From: Nymphaea colorata
Lineage: Eukaryota > Streptophyta > Magnoliopsida > Nymphaeales > Nymphaeaceae
NCBI RefSeq assembly: GCF_008831285.2
Contig: NC_045139.1
Coordinates: 20,130,412 to 20,194,411, forward strand
Reading direction: 5' to 3'
DNA length: 64,000 bases
The first letter of the stretch is position 1; every line of letters begins with the position of its first letter. A model generated the notes under the pieces. It was not told the DNA's origin. It made no database searches and saw nothing but the letters and a program-made list of their open reading frames with translations. Shown here one piece after another: positions 57,872 to 64,000 of this stretch. The translations under genes were made by a program, and so were the position numbers.

Positions 57872-58860
57872 CAAGTTCAACAAAGATCATATAAACGTCA
57901 AGGTATGACAGAAATTCAATTGAATATCTCAACAACTTCTGGCAAAAAAAATCATTCAAAATGTATCTTCCCATCAAAACAAACCCACCCATCGAAGACC
58001 AAAATCATAAAAACTATGAGTAAAATAGATGAGATCCTAGTACCCCAACGTCCACCTACACAACACCTCAAAAACCAGCATGGTCATGAACATTGGACAT
58101 CAAAGTAGAAAACTACAAAAGGCAACGGAAACAGACACTAAAATCACATTGCATCAAAAAAAGAAGAAAACAAAAGAACGAGAAAAAACAAGCATTATCA
58201 AGAGGCAACTTGAATCATTCTAATGATACATATTAACTTGATTCATCCTCAACCTGAAAGAAATACATGTAGCCAATTAACAAACGATTCATAAAATATT
58301 TAATGAATACAATTTCTTCAAGACATACTTACTTTTGTTAACACTTCATGCATTGGTTTACCATCATTTTTTACCCAATTATCCAAACAAACCAAAGGTT
58401 TAAATGTTTTGGTATCAATGAACTATGACTATCATTAAGAATCCGACCTCTTGTACTAAAAGCTTTTTCTGAAGCAACAAAAGTTATTGGAATTGACAAC
58501 GGATCACATGCCATTTGTGAAAGAATTCGATACTTGGATTTCTTATTCTGTCACCATTGCAAAATATTAAAAGAATCTTCATCACCATTATCATCATGCT
58601 TAATCAATCCATCCTCCAAATATGTGTCTATCTCGGATTTGGTGATCTGAAAAGCAACATTCTCAGCTTTACCTAAAAACTTAAAAAATAGCTTTCTTCC
58701 AATGTGTGGTGTGTTTCGAGTCTCAACCTTGAATACTAGAGGAATTAGTTAATATGGTAGAAATATTGGCATCCACTTCATTTCTTTGAACATAAGTTTC
58801 ATAAACATCTTGCAAAGATTGTTTTATCATTTCATTTGTTCTTCCTTTTTCTCTCTTGAT
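56698..58860 (-). mobile_element. hAT-superfamily DNA transposon remnant
   Basis: The left edge begins taagggtgaacactagccaa, similar to hAT terminal repeats. It is followed by gctcgac / gctcgag-rich subterminal repeats (56720-56880) of the kind common in plant hAT elements, with ctcgacaaactcgtttgata repeated at about 56801 and 56862. The right part (58330-58860, minus) holds the transposase C-terminus. The right end is missing or cut by the LTR element at 58908. A (TA)n region lies at 57815-57871. Confidence 0.65.
58330..58860 (-). pseudogene. hAT transposase C-terminal (dimerisation) domain, broken
   Basis: No long open frame exists, but on the minus strand the sequence from about 58625 to 58430 reads YLEDGLIKHDD, DSFNILQW-stop-QNKKSKYRILSQMACDPLSI and VASEKAFSTRGRIL, then SSLIPKHLNLW. 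This is the hAT dimerisation domain pattern (LxWW, AxDxLxxP, FSxxGR). The second Trp of the WW pair is a TGA stop. The part upstream (58860-58630) keeps AENVAFQITKSEIDTY but has further stops. It is inactive. Confidence 0.85.
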
Positions 58861-58907
58861 TGGTAGATTTTTGAAAAGACAAAATTTGATAATGTGAGTT
58901 TTACACG

Positions 58908-59372
58908 TGTTTAATCACCCTAAATTTTTTCAAAAGACTACGTTATTTTACCCAAGCACAAAACCCAAATTTACATGCAAGATTCAAATCCAAAATCCAA
59001 CTCTCAGATCCAAGCTCGATCCAAAACCAAGTTTAGATCTAAAGTGAGTATTTGAAACTCAAAATTTCAAATCGAGTTCAAAACAACAAAGTCTGGTACT
59101 ATAAGCATCGTGCACGCGTGCACAAACCTCTCCCTTGTTTTATGCTTCATCTTTGCACCAAAATATGTTTCTGAAGCTTAAAACAAAGCAGACTACTCTT
59201 TTGTAACGAAAAAAATAGTTTTATACAATTTTTAAATAAATTAAAAAAAGGAACGTGCGATAAAATGTCGAGCGCCAGCGCTATATAAAATTGCGCGCAA
59301 ACATGGGCCGCACGACGCACGCTTGCGCGTGTCATGACTGCACAGTGAGAAACGCGCGATCGCTCGCCAAGC
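58908..59372 (+). repeat. 5' LTR fragment of the deleted Tat-type element
   Basis: It starts TGTTTAATCACCCTAAATT and follows the start of the LTR at 60648 (for example ttacccaagcacaaaaccca in both) up to gccaagc at 59366-59372, which matches gccaagc at about 61198. The rest of this LTR, roughly 2.9 kb, is absent. Confidence 0.85.
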
Positions 59373-59384
59373 AATGCCCGATCG

Positions 59385-60172
59385 TGTTGTAACGGACTAT
59401 TTTACCAAGTGGGTAGAAGTCGTCACACTCAGAACAGTAGAAGGGCGTGATGTAGTGTCCTTCATTCATAAAAATCTTCTTTACAGATTTGGAGTCTCTC
59501 ATGGTATCGTATCTGACAACGGAACTCATTTCAAAAATGAAACGACGAGACAGTTGTTCAGCAAATACCGTATTATGCATCATTTTCAGCTCCTTATTAC
59601 CCCCAAGGCAATGGGCAAGCAAAGGCCACCAACAAGATCCTGATCCACATCTTGAAACAGACAGTAGAAACTGGAAGAGATTGACACAAAAATATGCACA
59701 ATGCGCTGTGGGCATATCGGACCACTATGAGAACTCCAATAAATGCTAGTCCAGCAACACTAGTCTATGGGACAGAACTAGTCCTACCATTACATGTGTT
59801 GAAACCCGCTTTGAAGTTCGCTTCTCTTATAGAGCTTCCTCTAAATCAATATCAGCAGAAAAGGCTAATGCAGCTCGATTTGCTAGATGAAAAGAGGCTA
59901 AAAGAGGCTGAGCATACTAAAGCTTATCGCCAAAGGGTGGCTACACAATTTGTCAAGTCAGTTATCGAGAGACAGGTCAAAGTGAATTACTTGGTCCTAT
60001 GATCTGTGGTATACCTCAGAGGACGATCACGTGGTAAGTGGGCACCGAACTGGGAAGGCTCATATGTTATTAAAGAAGCCTTCCCCAGAAATTCATACTG
60101 ACTTATTGATGTTGATGGGGTGGAACTTGCCGATCATGTTAACGCTCTTCACCTCAAGAAATTCTACACCTA
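59385..60172 (+). pseudogene. Gypsy integrase core and C-terminus
   Basis: The first part is open: TDYFTKWVEVVTLRTVEGRD, then FGVSHGIVSDNGTHFKNE with the catalytic Asp codon at 59515-59517. A frameshift near 59585 follows. The next frame (59694-60002) reads ALWAYRTTMRTPINASPATL and LVYGTELVLPLHV, then KAYRQRVATQFVKSVIERQV; then come TGA and a frame with KWAPNWEG and VNALHLKKFYT. It aligns with 37021-37780 in the larger element and is in better condition. Integrase inserts element DNA into chromosomes; this copy lacks its N-terminus. Confidence 0.9.
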
Positions 60173-60309
60173 GTCTTTTTGTATTCACTTGTCAATCAAT
60201 GACAAATATTTGTGTTTTCACATCTAATCTACCATTCAATTTGGATTCTTCCCCGTCGTAAAACATAACAATTACACTGGGGCATTTTTTTTTATTATCA
60301 ATCAAGATT

Positions 60310-60560
60310 TGATAACAACCCAAGCAGGTAAAGGGATAAACCTGCAATGTGAGAGCAACCCATGCAGATAAAAGGTTAAACCTGCAATGTGAGAGCAACC
60401 CGCATAGATAAAGGGTTGAACCTGCAATGCAAGACAAGGCAACCCATTTCAGGGAGTTAAACCTGAATTCAATATTAGCAAACCCATGCAGATAAGGGGT
60501 TAAGCCTGCAATATAAGCTCAAACAACCCATTTAGGTAAGGGGTTAAGCCTGAAACATCT
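60310..60560. repeat. 40-44-bp tandem array between integrase and 3' LTR
   Basis: Units begin caacccatgcagataaaggg and continue ttaaacctgcaatgtgag. Starts are at about 60316, 60356, 60396, 60440, 60480 and 60524 (spacings 40, 40, 44, 40, 44). The unit is similar to the 44-bp unit at 37905-38170 in its aacccatgcaggtaaggggt part. Confidence 0.92.
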
Positions 60561-60647
60561 CTCTGAATATGTTTTGTTTGAAAAATTTGTAGTGTCTATC
60601 TTTGTCACTGAGCACGGCTAGCACACTTAGTAACAATGAGAGACATC

Positions 60648-63600
60648 TATAATCACCCAAATTTTTTTCAAAAGACTATGTTATTTTACCCAAGCACAAA
60701 ACCCAAATTCAGACGCAAGATTCAAATCCAAAATCCACCTCTCATATCCACATTAGATCCAAAACCAAAATTTAGATCCGAATCAAGTATTTGAAACTCA
60801 AAATCCAAAATCGAGTTTAAAACAACAAAGTCTGGTGCTATAAGTGTCGCGAGCGAGTGCATAGACCTCTCCCTTGTTTTACACTTCATCATTGCACAAA
60901 AATATGTTTTCGAAGCTTAAAACAAAGCCGACCACTCTTTTGTAATGAAAAAAATAATTTTATACACTTTTTAAATCAATTAAACAAAAAAAAGGGTTTT
61001 TATCCTTTCTATGCAAAAAAAACCTTATTTATTTCATCTTATTATTTCATATCGTAAAGTAAAAAATAACCAAATAAAAAAAGGCACGTGCGACAAGATA
61101 TCACGCGCCCGCGCGATATAAAATCACGTGCAAACGCGGGCCACATGATGCGCGCTCGCGTGTCGTGCGACCCAACAATGAGAAATGCGAAATCGCGTGC
61201 CAAGCGCGATCCCACACGCTGAGAGATGTGTGACCGTGTGCGCAGCGCACTACTCGCTGATGCGTGCCTGGCGCATGCCTGTGGTCGAGCCTTGCCTGCA
61301 AATGGCGCAGGCCCCATTTCATTGATAAAAAATGCCCCCTAAGGGCAGTTTTGGGCCTGTTGGGTGGCCATTAGCCTGCCCACACCCCAAAAAGGGTATT
61401 TGCAGGGCTAATGGCCAATCCCACTTAGTCAAAAACCTATTTTAAAAAATAAAAAATAAAAGATTATTCAAAAATACTTGGAATCGGGATGAAAATGTTG
61501 TGAAATTAAAAAAAAATCAAATTTTCAGTTTTTGCTCCAAAAGTCCCTATAAATACCCTTATGATCTCCCCTCTTAGGCATGAGCTACCCCTTGGAGAAA
61601 CTCTAGTGCATTATCACTTGAAAACTTAAAGTTTTTTTCCTTAGCTCTCTTCCTCCATTTTTCTCTTCCTCTTTCCTTTTCATTCTTTTTCTTATTCTCC
61701 AACTTTGGGAGAAAGCTTTATCAAGTTACAACTCTTCAAGGGAGCACGAAGAAATTTCTTGGAGGCATCCTCTTCATCCTCTTGTTGTTCTACCCAAGGG
61801 GATCTAGGATCATTCAAGGTAAGGTTGTTCATTTTTCCTAAAATCATTTTCATTAGAGGTATCTAATCAACATTCAATTTCATTCTTTTCATTGTTTTCT
61901 CTCTTTTCTTGAATATAGCCTTATTTTGGTTCTCTTGTTTTCTCTCTTCTTTATCTCCCCATGGCCATATGACTCAAAACTCTATTTTAGAGTGAAGAAG
62001 CTATTCTAGAGTGCACCGGTAGTATAAGAAGATGAGATGATATTTCATTTTACGATTGAATCATGTTCTCTATTTTCTTGAATATAACCTTGTTTTGGTT
62101 TCCTTATTTCCTCTTGTCTTCATCTCCCCAAGGCCATATGAGATAGCTCTCAAACATCTATTTTAGAGTCAGGAAGTTATGCTCGAGTGCACCGGGTGCA
62201 TGAGAATGTGAGATGATATTGCATTCTATGATCGAACAATTTCTCTTTATTACTTGAATGTTGCTTTATTTTGGAGATATTGTTCATCCATAGTTGCTTA
62301 ATTTTTCTATTCATATATGTGAATGCATGGTGATAATGAGAGTGTGGTTTGAAACTCTTTATTCTTATATTATTTTTTGAGGTTGGGGCTTGTCCAACCA
62401 CTCACGAATATGTACATGCTACTATGCATTTTCATGTCATTTTGTGTTAGTTTCCTCCTAATCTTCCAATTAAGGAACCTAATGAGCACCTTATCATGTA
62501 GTTTAATTTTTTTTCATACCCAATGATGGAAGAAACATATTCCCTTGTAGCAAATGAAATAATTATGTTTTATGTTCATATATAAAAAAATATTTGAAAT
62601 CATGCTTTTCAAAATATTTTGGAAAGAATCATTTCTAATGTGGTTTTGGAGACTTAGCTTAGGCTCTTACATGAGTTCAAGCTCCCCACCGGCCTAAATC
62701 AAACTTAAAGTCAGATATTTTAAGTTATTTCTTGATTTTTAATCTCATTAAGACACATATGTATACACATGTTATATACGTATATGTGCACATAATGATT
62801 TTCTTCATCCTTCTATTTTTATGTTTCCACATTTTTATTTTACAATTTTTCACATATACGTGAATGCATAAACACATGTGTTCTATTTTCTCTCTCTAGA
62901 ATCTTTTATTTATCTCTTCAAGTTAAATGTCTTCTCCTACAAATTTCTTATATATATATATATATATATGTATGTATTCTTCTATTTCTTTTCCTCTAAA
63001 ATCTTTCTTTCTCTTCCAATCAATACCCTTTCTTGTAAACTCTCATATATGTGTATGTGTGATAATATATACACGTATAAGTGCATTTCTTTTTTTCTCT
63101 CCTTCTTCTAAGAACTTCTTTTTCCTCTTTATTTAAGTTAAGACTCCATCTTCTAAAGCTTACCCATATATACATATACGTATGTAAGTATGTACATACA
63201 TATGAAGATACTTATCTTCCCCTCATTCAAAATCTTTTATTTGGTGATCTTTGAAATCTCTTTCTCTCTCTCTTTCTTTCTAAGGGAGTATCTCATCTTT
63301 TTCATTCTTTTGAACATATTTTTCTTTCAAGATCGTTTTCATTTACCGACTTCACCAAGACTAAAACTCAATTAATAACTCAATATTGGATTTATGTTTG
63401 ATGGTCTACAACCTCAATCCATTTTCAAAAACTTTTCTTTCTTTATAAAAATATATCTGATAATTATGAAAACAAAAATCTTAGATGAATGCTATGGTAG
63501 AAATGTTTTTAGATGAATGTTATTGTAGGAATATTTTGTTCTCTTCTAATCATATAGGATCAATGCATCCATGCATTCACACTCACTTAATATTACTTAT

Positions 63601-64000
63601 GATCACAAGCACCACTCCAAAGAATTTAAGCAAGATGAGATGGAGCCCTAACTAGGTTGTAACCGAATTAGAGTAAAATCTCCAATCTACTTAAAGTCTT
63701 AAGACAACACTAAAGTGACTTCAAAATGATTTTCTAAACTTTCCAAATAATATTTATAAAGATTCCTCAATTCTAGTTTTCCCCAAAATGTTTTACATTT
63801 TCAAGTAATTCTTCATGCACTCTTTCAAAAGTTTGAAACATTAAACTTTAAATATTTTTCAAACGCTACACCGCATATAGAATGAAGAAATATTTAATCC
63901 AAAATAAAATGCATCAATAATGAACGTAACCTTTGGATTGATTAACCCCGATAAAAGTGCCTAGAACGGTCGATCCTCGTACCGATGGACAAGTCCCCTT
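60648..64000 (+). repeat. 3' LTR of the deleted Tat-type element (right end outside window)
   Basis: It starts TATAATCACCC after the purine tract taacaatgagagacatc. It holds a GC-rich block (61085-61330), a TATA box (tataaata at 61548-61555), pyrimidine-rich leader sequence and a short TA run (62950-62970). The last bases, gatcctcgtaccgatgg, correspond to a point about 90 bases before the end of the LTR at 41681, so the right end lies just beyond the window. Confidence 0.88.

Larger units (their letters stand above)
58908..64000 (+). mobile_element. Tat-type gypsy element with large internal deletion (runs off the window)
   Basis: Same family as 25905-41681. It consists of a 5' LTR fragment (58908-about 59372), a junction, the integrase core and C-terminus (59385-60172), a tandem array (60310-60560), a purine tract and a 3' LTR (60648 to beyond 64000). 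Everything from the GC-rich part of the 5' LTR to the integrase N-terminus is missing. It cannot move on its own. Confidence 0.88.

Noticed and set aside
1-64000. tRNA or rRNA genes
   Set aside because: I looked for the conserved ggttcgaatcc-type arm and for rRNA cores and found no convincing case by eye; a covariance-model scan would be needed to exclude them.

Overview
This window is plant nuclear DNA dominated by old, broken transposable elements, with two well-supported host genes. The evidence for a plant is the set of Ty3/gypsy elements of the Tat type (second RNase H, very long LTRs), Ty1/copia elements, a Tourist-like MITE and hAT debris, plus two plant-specific secreted-protein genes with short introns. 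I cannot place it more precisely than a flowering plant with a repeat-rich genome.

Layout, left to right. 1-560 is unassigned. 680-5036 is a 5'-truncated Ty1/copia element on the + strand, with a degenerate polyprotein and a 300-bp 3' LTR. 5570-6487 (minus) is an intact two-exon gene for a secreted Ole e 1-domain protein with a proline/phenylalanine-rich tail. 6500-10900 is mostly unassigned, with simple repeats. 11060-16460 (minus) is a decayed gypsy element, including a 3' LTR start, a 52-bp tandem array and a pol remnant. 17190 to about 20000 is a 5'-truncated Ty1/copia element (+) with a duplicated integrase segment. 20496-23639 is a solo LTR with perfect TGCAT target-site duplications.

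The central part (24252-48860) is a nest. Two related direct repeats, 24252-25904 plus 41685-42353 and 46338-48860, look like the LTRs or LTR-like ends of one pol-less element. Its left copy is split by a nearly complete Tat-type gypsy element at 25905-41681. That inner element reads in order: 5' LTR, extra ORF1, gag, protease, RT, RNase H, second RNase H, integrase, tandem array, purine tract, 3' LTR. It carries many stops and frameshifts and is not functional.

The right part holds a perfect 214-bp tandem duplication (50616-51043), a Tourist-like MITE with TTA target duplications (52291-52683), a three-exon TPD1-like gene on the minus strand (54005-55503), a hAT remnant (56698-58860), and another Tat-type element (58908 to beyond the window end) in which an internal deletion joins the 5' LTR directly to integrase.

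The most interesting recurrent pattern is that all three Tat-type elements carry a tandem array between the end of pol and the 3' LTR (44-bp, 40-44-bp and 52-bp units). The host genes have no evident functional link to each other; both encode small cysteine-containing secreted proteins of types often associated with reproductive tissue.
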